Assembly (NCBI GenBank): GCA_903929795.1
Contig: CAIYWC010000064.1
Coordinates: 42,159 to 106,158 of the forward strand
Direction: 5' to 3'
DNA from: an uncultured Myxococcales bacterium
GTDB taxonomy: Bacteria; Myxococcota_A; UBA9042
DNA length: 64,000 nt
Part shown: positions 45,109 through 53,668 of the stretch, one piece after another
How positions within the stretch are numbered: the stretch's first letter is position 1
How the letters are laid out: the number at the start of each line of letters is the position of its first letter
Position numbers and translations under genes: made by a program
The notes under the pieces: model-generated
Seen by the model: the letters and a program-made list of their open reading frames with translations, nothing else
Database searches by the model: none
What the model was told of the DNA's origin: nothing

Positions 45109-46049
45109 AAAACAAGAAACAGATGGCGGCGGGAAAGTCGCGGCAGACAACGCCAGCCGCGCGCGTGCACCGCGAGCTGCTGCCCGACCAGTCGACGGCG
45201 CTGCTGCAGCAGCTGCACCTCTTGACGCGCGATGGTCAGCTGAACGCCGATGCGCGGCGAAAGCTCAAGCAAATTAATCATTTGGCGAACCTGCTGACGC
45301 CGGATCTGGAGCGCCTCTTCGCCGATGACCGCGACCCGCTGATCGTCGACGCGGGCGCGGGCAACGGCTACCTCGGCTTTGTGCTCTACGAGCTCTGGTG
45401 CCAGCTCACGGGCCGCGGCACCGTGCTGAACCTGGAAGTGCGGCCGGATCTCGTGGCCCGGGCGCGCGAGCGGGCGGCGGAGCTGGGCTACGCGCGCATG
45501 GTCTACGCGCAAAAGGCGGTGGCGGAGCTGGTGCCGGCCGGCGATCTCGACCGGCCGCCGGTGTGGGCAGATCGCCCGGTCGATGCGGTCGTGGCCCTGC
45601 ACGCGTGCGATACGGCGACGGACGACGCGATTGAGCTGGGAATTCGCGCCGGCGCGCCGGTTATCGCCGTGGTGCCGTGCTGCCAAGCGGAGATCGCGCG
45701 CCTGCTGGCGGGGACGGCCGTGCGTGCGCCCGCGGGCGCGCTGTGGCGCCACCCGATCCACCGCCGCGAGTTCGGCGCGAACCTGACCAACGTGATCCGC
45801 GCGCATGTGCTGGAGGCGTTTGGTTATCAGGTGACGGTCACGGAGCTGACCGGCTGGGAGCACTCGCTGAAAAACGAGCTGATCCTCGCGCGCAAGGTGC
45901 AGCGGCACAACGGCCTGGCGCTGCGGCAGCTGCAGCAGCTGCTCGCCGGGCTGCCCTACCTGCCGATGGGCCTGCTCCAGCGTCTGCTGCCCGAAGCGCC
46001 GGCGCAGGCCGTTGGCACGGAGCCGGACGACGCGCCTTCAACACTCTGA
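45105..46049 (+). CDS. class I SAM-dependent methyltransferase
   Basis: A 314-residue Rossmann methyltransferase with motif I IVDAGAGNGYLGF, acidic strand-2 residue NLEVRPD, VVALHACDTATDDAIE and the VVPCCQAEI motif. The HACDTA...PCC pairing is typical of the Methyltransf_32-like group, whose substrates are mostly unknown. The first 55 residues are basic and amphipathic. The start is a TTG overlapping the previous stop by 4 bp, or an ATG at 45123. It is probably co-translated with the transporter fusion. Confidence 0.83.
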   Translation: MKNKKQMAAGKSRQTTPAARVHRELLPDQSTALLQQLHLLTRDGQLNADARRKLKQINHLANLLTPDLERLFADDRDPLIVDAGAGNGYLGFVLYELWCQLTGRGTVLNLEVRPDLVARARERAAELGYARMVYAQKAVAELVPAGDLDRPPVWADRPVDAVVALHACDTATDDAIELGIRAGAPVIAVVPCCQAEIARLLAGTAVRAPAGALWRHPIHRREFGANLTNVIRAHVLEAFGYQVTVTELTGWEHSLKNELILARKVQRHNGLALRQLQQLLAGLPYLPMGLLQRLLPEAPAQAVGTEPDDAPSTL

Positions 46050-46050
46050 C

Positions 46051-46178
46051 CGAAGTTCGAGATCATCCGGTCCCGAGTCGCAGTGTCGCACCGGAGGTGC
46101 GCGCTCGCGGATCCAGTCCGAAATGCAACAGGTCCAACCGGAAAAGTTTGGTATTGGACATCGTTCAGAATGTTTAGG
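46051..46178 (+). repeat. dispersed intergenic repeat, copy C
   Basis: Begins CGAAGTTCGAGATCA, contains GCGCTCGCGG and the core ATCCAGTCCGAAATGCAACAG (46111-46131). GGTCCAA after the core can pair with TTGGAC about 17 nt later. GACATCGTTCAG ends the element. It stands just upstream of the giant Cys-repeat gene in the plus orientation. Confidence 0.78.
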
Positions 46179-46297
46179 ACCCTGCGACCGGCCCGGAACG
46201 GCGCGCGCACATTCCTACACACCTCGTCGCATGAACACTGGCAAAGCCGCCGCAGACCCTGCTATTGTGGACGCCGCGGACCGTTTTGCCAGACCGC

Positions 46298-47848
46298 ATG
46301 GAACGTTGGATGCCGTCCCTTGCCCCAGCCTGCCCGGTTGCGCGCGACAAGCGCTTCGCGTGGCGTGGCGTCGTGCCCGGCGCGGCGCTGATGCTGCTGG
46401 TCCTGGCTGGTTGCGGCGATCAAGTGCAGGCTGCCCCGCCCGACGGCGCGACCGCGACAACCGACGCAGTGGACGCGCAGCTGGCTGGCGACACCGGCTG
46501 CACGGGCACCTGCGACGACGGCAACCCCTGCACAACCGACAGTTGCACCGCAGGCCACTGCGTGAACGCGCCCGTCCTCGACACAGCCTGCGACGACGGG
46601 AACCCGTGCACGACGCTTGACCAGTGCACCCAGTCCGGCTGCGTCGGCACGCAGGAACTGAGTTGCGATGACAAAAACGTTTGCACCAAGGATAGTTGCG
46701 ATCCCGCGAGCGGCTGCGTCTACGCCAAAAATGACGGCGTCGCCTGCGACGACGGCGACGGCTGCACACTCAACGACGCGTGCCTCGGCGGCAAGTGCGG
46801 CTCTGGCGCGGCGCTGACTTGCGACGACGGCAACCTGTGCACAACCGACACGTGCGACCTGAAGACCGGCTGCCAGTTCACGTTCAACACCGCGCCGTGT
46901 ACGGACGGCGACGCGTGCACGCTGGGCGACGTCTGCAGCGGCGGAAAATGCCTCGCCGGCACGCTGACGGTCTGCGCCGACGGCAACCCGTGCACCGACG
47001 ACAAGTGCGACGGCAAGTCCGGCGACTGCGTGTTCCTGCCCAGCGCCGTGACGTGCGACGACGGCAATCCGCTGACCCAGGGCGACACCTGTTTTGCCGG
47101 CCAATGCGTGGGCACGCCCGGCTGCGGCTGCACCGCGGACGCGCAATGCGACGACCAGAACCCATGCACCAAGGACGTCTGCACCGCGGGCTGCTGCGTC
47201 AACGCGGCGTTGCCCGGCAGCGTGACCTGCAGCGACGGCAATTCCTGCACCCAGAACGACGCCTGCGACGGCGGCAGCTGCATCGCCGGCGCCAAAAAGT
47301 TATGTGAAGACGGCAACATCTGCACGGACGACGCGTGCTTGCCCGACATCGGCTGCACGCACACGCCCAACGCCGCCAAGTGCGACGACGGCATCGCGTG
47401 CACCATCAACCACGTCTGCCAGGCCGGCGCATGCACCGGCAACATCACGGCGTGCGCGTGCAGCGTGGACAGCGACTGCTCCGACAACAACCCGTGCACC
47501 GACGACGCTTGCGTGGCCGGCAAGTGCAGCGCCAAGCCGTCGGGCGCCGGCAAAGCGTGCGAGGACGGCAACGCGTGCACGGTGGGCGACACCTGCCTGA
47601 GCGGGACCTGCCTGCCCGGCGCGCCCACGCCGTGCGACGACGGCAACACGTGCACCAACGACGCGTGCGACCCGACGACCGGCAGCTGCATCCATGCGGC
47701 GAATTTCAGCCCGTGCAGCGACGGCAACGCGTGCACCGCGAACGACGGCTGCAGCGGCGGAAAGTGCCACGGCGGCGGCGCGCTTGGCTGCGATGACGCC
47801 AACCCGTGTACCGACGACAGCTGCGACCCCACGAGCACCGTCGGCTGA
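46298..47848 (+). CDS. giant Cys-repeat lipoprotein, N-terminal segment (ends at in-frame TGA)
   Basis: Opens with a basic signal sequence and a lipobox (LLVLAGC), then an Ala/Thr/Asp linker. From there about 17 Cys-rich units of 25-28 residues alternate between two types: CDDGNPCTxDxCDPxxGCxH and CxDGNxCTxGDxCxxGxC. The last codon read is Gly516 of ...DPTSTVG. The next is TGA at 47846-47848, in the slot of the second Cys of a type-1 unit, and the frame then continues unbroken (see the next entry). On this basis the two parts are one gene of about 1,737 codons. Start at the ATG at 46298 or 46310. The product would be a long, disulfide-knotted surface protein. Confidence 0.75.
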   Translation: MERWMPSLAPACPVARDKRFAWRGVVPGAALMLLVLAGCGDQVQAAPPDGATATTDAVDAQLAGDTGCTGTCDDGNPCTTDSCTAGHCVNAPVLDTACDDGNPCTTLDQCTQSGCVGTQELSCDDKNVCTKDSCDPASGCVYAKNDGVACDDGDGCTLNDACLGGKCGSGAALTCDDGNLCTTDTCDLKTGCQFTFNTAPCTDGDACTLGDVCSGGKCLAGTLTVCADGNPCTDDKCDGKSGDCVFLPSAVTCDDGNPLTQGDTCFAGQCVGTPGCGCTADAQCDDQNPCTKDVCTAGCCVNAALPGSVTCSDGNSCTQNDACDGGSCIAGAKKLCEDGNICTDDACLPDIGCTHTPNAAKCDDGIACTINHVCQAGACTGNITACACSVDSDCSDNNPCTDDACVAGKCSAKPSGAGKACEDGNACTVGDTCLSGTCLPGAPTPCDDGNTCTNDACDPTTGSCIHAANFSPCSDGNACTANDGCSGGKCHGGGALGCDDANPCTDDSCDPTSTVG

Positions 47849-50800
47849 GCGCACGCCGCCAACGCCGGGCCGTGCGACGACGGCAGCGCCTGCACCAAGG
47901 CGGACGCCTGCGCTGGCGGTGTCTGCCTCGGTCAGTCCGCGAACGCGTGCGACGACGGCAATCCCTGCACCGACGACGGCTGCGACCAAGGCGCGGGCGG
48001 CGGCAAGGTCTGTGCGCACGCTGTCAATAACCAACCGTGCGACGATTTCAACCCGTGCACGATCGGCGACATCTGCGCTGGGGTCGTCTGCGCCGGCACA
48101 CCGACCCCGTGCGACGACCAGAACCCTTGCACCGACGACAGCTGCGGCGGCCAGGGTGTCTGCCAGCACACGGCAAGCGCGGGCGCGTGCTCCGACGGCA
48201 ACGCGTGTACGGTAGGCGACAGCTGCACGACCGGCAGCTGCGTCGCCGGCATCCCCGACCCATGCGACGACCAGGACAGCTGCACCGCGGACAGCTGCGA
48301 CCCGGCGAGCGGCTGTAGCCACAGCGTCAAGGCCGACGGCGCGATCTGCCTGGGCGCGACGTGCAGCGGCCTGAGCCACTTTGCCGCCAGCACGTGCCTC
48401 GGCGGCGCGTGCGTTCCCGGCGCGCAAGCCTCCTGCGACGACGCCAACGTCTGCAGCGACGACGCGTGCGACGCGGCCACCGGCTGCAGCCACGCCAACA
48501 ACACGGCCCAATGCGACGACGGCAACCTCTGCACGACGGGCGACGTGTGCGGCGGCGGCGTCTGCCTGCCCGGCGCGCCCAGCAGCTGCGACGACGGCAA
48601 CGTGTGCTCGGTGGACGGCTGCGATCCCGCCGCGGGCTGCGAGCACACCGCGGCTACCGACGGGACCGCGTGCGCCAGCGCCGGTTGCGTCGGACTGGTG
48701 TTAGGCAAAGGCGGGGCGTGTGCCGCCGGGGCGTGCGTGCTGTTTGCCAGCCCAGTCAATTGCGACGACGGCAACCCATGTACGGACGACTTCTGCTCGC
48801 CGACCAGCGGCTGTTTGCATCAGGCCAACAACGCGACGTGCAACGACGGCAACCCTTGCACGGCGGTTGATTTTTGCGCGTTCGCCAAGTGCTTTGGCGT
48901 TGGCGCGACCAACTGCAACGACAACAACGTCTGCACCGAGGACAGCTGCGCGCCGGGCCAGGGCTGCAAGCACGTCGCGACCGCCAAGCCCAAGGCGTGC
49001 GACGACGGCAGCCTGTGCACCGTGGCCGACAGCTGCGTAGGCGGCGTGTGTTCTGCCGGCAGTCAGCTTGTCTGCAATGACAAGAACCCATGCACGACGG
49101 ACACGTGCGACGCAAAATCCGGCTGCACGTTTACCAACAACACCGCGGCCTGCGACGACGGCTCCAAGTGCACGACCGGCGACGTCTGCGCCAACGGCAA
49201 GTGCGGCGCGACGAACAACCCGTGCAATGACGGCAATCCGTGCACGAGCGACGGCTGCGACGGCCAGGGCGGCTGCACGCACGCGCTGATGGCGGACGGC
49301 GGCGCGTGCTCGGCGCAGGGCTGCAGCGGCGGCGTGTTCCAAGGCGCCGCGACGTGCCAGTCCGGCGTCTGCGGCGGCGTGCCCAGCCCGGTCAGCTGCG
49401 ACGACGGCAACGCGTGCACGGACGATGTCTGCAACGGCGGGAGCGGCTGCCTCCACGCGTTCAACACCGCCCCGTGCAGCGACGGCAACGTGTGCACGAG
49501 CGGGGACGCGTGCGCGTCGGGCGCGTGCGCGGGCGTGGCGATCGTCTGCGCGGCTGGCGGACCATGCGCGGCGAGCCTGGGCTGCGACGCGGTGAGCGGC
49601 TGCCAATACCAGGCCCTCAGCGGCACGCCGTGCAATGACGGGAACGCCTGCACGCTGAACGACGCCTGCGCCGCCGGCCTCTGCAGCGGCGCGGCGCCCA
49701 TGGTGTGCGATGACAACAACGCCTGCACGACTGACAGCTGCGACCCGTCCGCGGGCTGCGTCTGGAGCCCGCTGTCGGCGGGCGCGTGCTCGGATGGCAA
49801 TGTGTGCACGGGCTCCGTGGCCAGCCCCGACACGTGCGTCGCGGGCGTCTGCGTGGGCGGCGCGGTCAAGCCGTGCGACGACGCGAACCCGTGCACCAAC
49901 GACAGCTGTGACCCGACCGTTGGCTGCAAGAACGTCAACAACACCGCGGCGTGCAAGGACGGCAACCCGTGCACGACTGGCGACGCCTGCTCGGGCGGCA
50001 GCTGCCAGCCGGGCGCGCCGATCGTGTGCGACGACGGCAATCCTTGCACCAAGGACAGCTGCGACCCGCAGGCGGGCTGCATCGCCGCCAAAGTCGCCAA
50101 CGGCACGGCATGCGGCAGCGGCAGCTGCAGCACCGCGGGCTTCACCGCGCCGGGCACGTGCACCTCGGGCCAGTGCATCCTCCCCGCGCCCAAGAGCTGC
50201 GACGACGGCATCGACTGCACCGCCGACGCCTGCGACCCCACCGCCGGATGCAGCAGCGCGGCCAAGCCCTGGGGCACCGCTTGCACGCCGACGAATGCCG
50301 CTTTGCTCGCGCCCTTTTGCGCCAACACGACCTGCACGGGCTTTCAGGTCAAGGTCGGGGAGCCCGGCACCGCGACCCAAGGCGCGCTCACGAGCGTCGA
50401 CCGCAACGCCAGCGGCGTGTTTGCCAGCGGCTGGAACAATGGCTTCACCGCGGGCGCGGTTGAGGGCGACGTCCGCGCGGTCAACACGACGACGCTCGCC
50501 GTCACCCAAGCCGGCACGGACGCGGTCGCGACTGCGCGGATGAACGACTGCCGGGACGTGCTCGCGGTCGGCGGCGTGGGCGACAACGCGCCGGCGTTCA
50601 TGGCGCAGACGCTGCTGGGCTACTTTCCGGTTACGGTCAGCGCCTCGCCCGCCTTCAGCCGTGCGTTCTACGCCGTGGACACGATTCCGACGGCCACCGG
50701 CGAGACCTTTGTCTTCGCCGGCGGCAGCAACAGCGGCGCGGAGTTTCAGACCAACGTCGGCTTGATGAACGGCGCCAGCGCGGTGGGCAACACCGCCTCA

Positions 50801-51511
50801 CGCCTGCTGATCACGACCAGCCCGACGCAGTGCGACGTCCAAGTGCCGATGACCGTCAACGACGTGTACGTCGCGAACAACGCCGCCATTTATTTCGCCG
50901 GCTACATCGGCAAGAACGGCCTCGCGCCGACGCAATCGGCCGTCGCGGTCTGGGACGGCTCGCTGAGCCACACGTGCGACGGCATCGACTTCACCTATGC
51001 CGGCGAGGTCTACATCAACACGCCGACCTCAAGCGTCGACCGCACCGCGGCGATCAGCAGCGCGCTCGGCCAGGGCGCGTACCGCACCATCCACGGCACC
51101 GGGCCCAGCCACCTCCTGGTCGGCGGCACGCAGGGCACGCTCTGGAGCTTCGACAACGGCGCGTGGACGCAGCAGACGCCCGTCGTCCCCGGCGGCACCG
51201 CTTGGAGCACCCAATTCGACGTCAAGAGCGTGTACCTTTTTGGCAACGACGGCTGGGTAACCGGCGAATTATACGGGACAAATTCCGCGTCGACCTCGTG
51301 TCGCCAGATCTTCGTCCTCCACGGCGTCTTCAGCCCGGCGGCGGGGATCTGGGCGTGGAACCAGCTCGCGCTGCCCGGTCTGAGCGACTGCGGCGCGAGC
51401 ATCGCCAACACCCAGGCCAACAAGATCTGGCGGGACGCGAGCGGCGGCGCCGTCTACGTGGTAGGCTCCTGGGGCGGTCAGGAGTTGGTCGCGCGCATCC
51501 AGTTGCCATGA
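47849..51511 (+). CDS. giant Cys-repeat lipoprotein, C-terminal segment (same frame after the TGA)
   Basis: Reads on in the same frame as the N-terminal segment, opening AHAANAGPCDDGSAC, with no other stop to 51511. It has some 26 further Cys units (some incomplete), then a globular domain from about 50340 (CANTTCTGFQVKVGE...) with repeated beta-strand/loop units (VFASGWNNG, TFVFAGGSNSG, IYFAGYIGKN, VYLFGNDGWVTGELYG, VYVVGSWGG) that look like a beta-propeller. Without readthrough, the first usable start codon downstream is a GTG at 48545, which lacks a signal peptide. It would then be unexported. The adhesive or binding role is inference only. Confidence 0.72.
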   Translation, partial: AHAANAGPCDDGSACTKADACAGGVCLGQSANACDDGNPCTDDGCDQGAGGGKVCAHAVNNQPCDDFNPCTIGDICAGVVCAGTPTPCDDQNPCTDDSCGGQGVCQHTASAGACSDGNACTVGDSCTTGSCVAGIPDPCDDQDSCTADSCDPASGCSHSVKADGAICLGATCSGLSHFAASTCLGGACVPGAQASCDDANVCSDDACDAATGCSHANNTAQCDDGNLCTTGDVCGGGVCLPGAPSSCDDGNVCSVDGCDPAAGCEHTAATDGTACASAGCVGLVLGKGGACAAGACVLFASPVNCDDGNPCTDDFCSPTSGCLHQANNATCNDGNPCTAVDFCAFAKCFGVGATNCNDNNVCTEDSCAPGQGCKHVATAKPKACDDGSLCTVADSCVGGVCSAGSQLVCNDKNPCTTDTCDAKSGCTFTNNTAACDDGSKCTTGDVCANGKCGATNNPCNDGNPCTSDGCDGQGGCTHALMADGGACSAQGCSGGVFQGAATCQSGVCGGVPSPVSCDDGNACTDDVCNGGSGCLHAFNTAPCSDGNVCTSGDACASGACAGVAIVCAAGGPCAASLGCDAVSGCQYQALSGTPCNDGNACTLNDACAAGLCSGAAPMVCDDNNACTTDSCDPSAGCVWSPLSAGACSDGNVCTGSVASPDTCVAGVCVGGAVKPCDDANPCTNDSCDPTVGCKNVNNTAACKDGNPCTTGDACSGGSCQPGAPIVCDDGNPCTKDSCDPQAGCIAAKVANGTACGSGSCSTAGFTAPGTCTSGQCILPAPKSCDDGIDCTADACDPTAGCSSAAKPWGTACTPTNAALLAPFCANTTCTGFQVKVGEPGTATQGALTSVDRNASGVFASGWNNGFTAGAVEGDVRAVNTTTLAVTQAGTDAVATARMNDCRDVLAVGGVGDNAPAFMAQTLLGYFPVTVSASPAFSRAFYAVDTIPTATGETFVFAGGSNSGAEFQTNVGLMNGASAVGNTASRLLITTSPTQCDVQVPMTVNDVYVANNAAIYFAGYIGKNGLAPTQSAVAVWDGSLSHTCDGIDFTYAGEVYINTPTSSVDRTAAISSALGQGAYRTIHGTGPSHLLVGGTQGTLWSFDNGAWTQQTPVVPGGTAWSTQFDVKSVYLFGNDGWVTGELYGTNSASTSCRQIFVLHGVFSPAAGIWAWNQLALPGLSDCGASIANTQANKIWRDASGGAVYVVGSWGGQELVARIQLP

Positions 51512-51512
51512 C

Positions 51513-51640
51513 CAAACATCCTGAGCTATTTCCAACACAAGAATTCGTCGCTCAGACCTGTGGCATTTCGGACTGGATCGCGAGCGTGATCTTCCGGAGG
51601 CACGCCGCGAATAACGGACGTCTGATCTTGGGCTTTGGCG
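51513..51640 (-). repeat. dispersed intergenic repeat, copy D (inverted)
   Basis: Lies on the opposite strand to copies A-C and E. Read on the minus strand it holds ACGTCCGTTATTCGCGGCG, then ACGCTCGCGATCCAGTCCG, the shared core. The terminal stem is CTGAGC (51521-51526) and GCTCAG (51550-51555). Compared with copy E (CTGACC/GGTCAG), the fifth stem pair is swapped from C-G to G-C. It starts 2 nt after the giant gene's stop. Confidence 0.78.
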
Positions 51641-51662
51641 CGAGTGCAGGATCCTGGTTGCC

Positions 51663-52412
51663 ATGACCTTGCCGCTCGCGAAACTGCCGCCGTCCCAGCT
51701 TGCCGCCGTGCGGATGCTCGCCACCGACATCGACGGCACGATGACCGTCAATGGCCGGATTTCTTTAGAAGTTTTGCATACCTGGGCGATCGCCGACGCG
51801 CTCGGCCTGCGCGTGCTGTTGGTGACTGGGCGTTCTGCTGGCGAGGCGCTCGGGCTGGCGCGCTACCTGCCTCATGCGCGCTGGGCGGTGGCGGAGAACG
51901 GCGCGCGGCTGCTGATTCCGGACCAGCCGCCCGAGCTGCTGGTGCCGCCGCGGCCGACCGAACACCTGCACGACGTGGCGCAGCAGATCGCCCGCGACCA
52001 GCCCCTGCGCCTGACGGCGGACGCATTCGCGCGCGTCGGCGATCTCGCGTTCGAGCGCGATGGCCGCACGGATGCCGAAGTGCTGGAGCTGCAGCGGCGG
52101 GCGGCGGAACAGGGCGTTCACCTCATCTGGTCGTCGGTGCACATCCACCTGAGCACGCACCAGCCGGACAAAGGCGCCGCGGTGCTGAAGATCGCCGAGC
52201 GCTGGGATGTGGCGCCAGAAGCCATTGCCACGATTGGCGATTCCCACAACGACGAAGGCCTGTGGCAAGCGCAGCGGTTTGGCGTGACGGTTGGGACTGC
52301 CGAGGTCGCGGCGCTCGATCTGCGGCACCCGCCGGCGTGGCGAACGGCCGCGTACGGTGGTTCGGGCTGGTGCGAGCTCGTGCAAGCCTGGATTTCGCTT
52401 CAGAAAAACTGA
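51663..52412 (+). CDS. HAD-superfamily hydrolase (Cof/IIB-type phosphatase)
   Basis: A 249-residue phosphatase. Motif I is MLATDIDGTMT with the nucleophile Asp, motif II LLVTGRS, motif III lysine in HQPDKGAAV and motif IV IGDSHNDEGLW. The cap between motifs II and III places it in the HAD-IIB group, which dephosphorylates small sugar phosphates or phosphoglycolate. No close neighbour indicates a substrate. It ends convergently with the BamA-family gene, overlapping it by 13 bp. Confidence 0.9.
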   Translation: MTLPLAKLPPSQLAAVRMLATDIDGTMTVNGRISLEVLHTWAIADALGLRVLLVTGRSAGEALGLARYLPHARWAVAENGARLLIPDQPPELLVPPRPTEHLHDVAQQIARDQPLRLTADAFARVGDLAFERDGRTDAEVLELQRRAAEQGVHLIWSSVHIHLSTHQPDKGAAVLKIAERWDVAPEAIATIGDSHNDEGLWQAQRFGVTVGTAEVAALDLRHPPAWRTAAYGGSGWCELVQAWISLQKN

Positions 52413-53668
52413 TAGACGCCGATGCTGAGGTTCGGGCAAAATCCGCCGGTGCAACTGGCGGCGAGCAGCGGGACGGCGCCGTCGACCCGCAGGCCGGTCT
52501 TGACCATCCACGGCAACAAGAAGCGCATGCCCACGCCGGTCGCCAGCATCGGCTGGACGCCACCGGTGGCCTGTGCTGCCACGGCGGTGTCGACAAAGCC
52601 AGCCGCAACCAGGGAAATCCAATGGGAATCGAACGCCGTGAACCGCGCCTCCGCGTTCAGCAGCGCGTACCGCTGCGTGCGGACAAAGTTGTCGATGTAG
52701 CCGCGAACCACCGTCAGGCCGCCCAGGTAGAACTGCAGGTACGGCGGCGCGTCGCCCTGGATGCCCAGCTGCACGCGCGCGCCCAGGTTCCAGCGCTCGC
52801 CCAGCGTCCCCAGCGCCAGCAGTTCCAGCCAGCCTTGACCAAAGCCGTTCGCGCTGCCGAGCTGCGTGGCCACAACCGTCTGGCGGACTTCCAGGCTCAC
52901 GCCGCGCTGGCGCACGCGCACGGTGTCCACGCGGCCGATGCGCACGCCCCACTCCGACAGCACCGCCCAACCGCGCGGAGAGCCGCTGTCGTCGCTGCCG
53001 TCCACCGGCAGGAGCACGTCGTACAGCGCCTCGACTTTCGCCGTCAGCCGCAGCCGGTCATTCCACGTGAGGCCATTGAGTTCCGTGCCGATGCGCAGGC
53101 GCCGGTCGGCAAAATCCGGGCGCGGCCGTACCAAGCGGTCCACGATCACCACCCAGTCCAGCCGATTGCCAAGGAACCGTGGATCGCGCGCCCAGGCCTG
53201 AAAGCCGTTGTACGCGCCGAATCGCTCGTACTGCGCGCCCAGCTCGATGAACCGCCCCAGCACGTTGTTGTCCGACGCGCCCGCGCGCACCCACGCGGCA
53301 TTTCCGCCAATGGCGAATGAAAACAGCGGGTTCAGTGTCCAGTTCTCCTCCAGAACGTACGTCGCCACGACCTCGCCGGTGCCGACCACGCGGCCGATGC
53401 TGTCCGCGACCTGGCCAAACAGCGACGTGTTCCACAGGCGCGTGGCGCCGAACTGCCAAGTGTCCTCGTCGATCGTGTCGCCGGCGCCAAAGGGCAGCTC
53501 GCGGCGCACGACCTCCTCGCGCGTGCGCGTCAGCCCGCGGACGACGATGCGGTCCACGCGCACCGGAAACGCCACGGCTTCTGTCGCCTCCAGCGGCAGC
53601 GGCGCAGGCGCATCGGCCCAGGCAGGCGACGCGGGCAGCAGCAGGAGAAGGAGCAGCAACGCGCGCAT
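52400..53668 (-). CDS. BamA/TamA-family outer membrane protein
   Basis: A 422-residue protein: signal peptide (LLLLLLLPASPAWA), one POTRA-like domain (VDRIVVRGLTRTREEVVRRELPF), a linker with RLWNTSLFGQV, and a beta barrel to the C-terminal phenylalanine (SIGVYQFF). GGLTVVRGYIDN corresponds to the conserved VRGF/Y barrel-closing motif of Omp85 proteins. BamA has five POTRA domains, so this is a short member of the Omp85 superfamily, perhaps a TamA-like or export-linked protein. It is 1 nt upstream of the M20 peptidase stop, that is, downstream of that gene in the same operon. Confidence 0.85.
   Translation of the reverse strand: MRALLLLLLLLPASPAWADAPAPLPLEATEAVAFPVRVDRIVVRGLTRTREEVVRRELPFGAGDTIDEDTWQFGATRLWNTSLFGQVADSIGRVVGTGEVVATYVLEENWTLNPLFSFAIGGNAAWVRAGASDNNVLGRFIELGAQYERFGAYNGFQAWARDPRFLGNRLDWVVIVDRLVRPRPDFADRRLRIGTELNGLTWNDRLRLTAKVEALYDVLLPVDGSDDSGSPRGWAVLSEWGVRIGRVDTVRVRQRGVSLEVRQTVVATQLGSANGFGQGWLELLALGTLGERWNLGARVQLGIQGDAPPYLQFYLGGLTVVRGYIDNFVRTQRYALLNAEARFTAFDSHWISLVAAGFVDTAVAAQATGGVQPMLATGVGMRFLLPWMVKTGLRVDGAVPLLAASCTGGFCPNLSIGVYQFF

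Noticed and set aside
47869..47884. SECIS-like hairpin after the TGA
   Set aside because: Its stem and loop come from a CDDG codon string present in every unit, so its position after the TGA is not specific. Kept only as a caveat.
46298..50290. CRISPR-like or satellite array
   Set aside because: The regular DNA repetition is coding: units vary in sequence and length in whole codons and keep Cys positions.
46720..50509. Long minus-strand frames (46720-47898, 48701-50509, 49063-50337)
   Set aside because: Created by the repeated TGC GAC GAC GGC pattern on the plus strand; they carry VxALPSSH-type shadow repeats and no ribosome binding sites.
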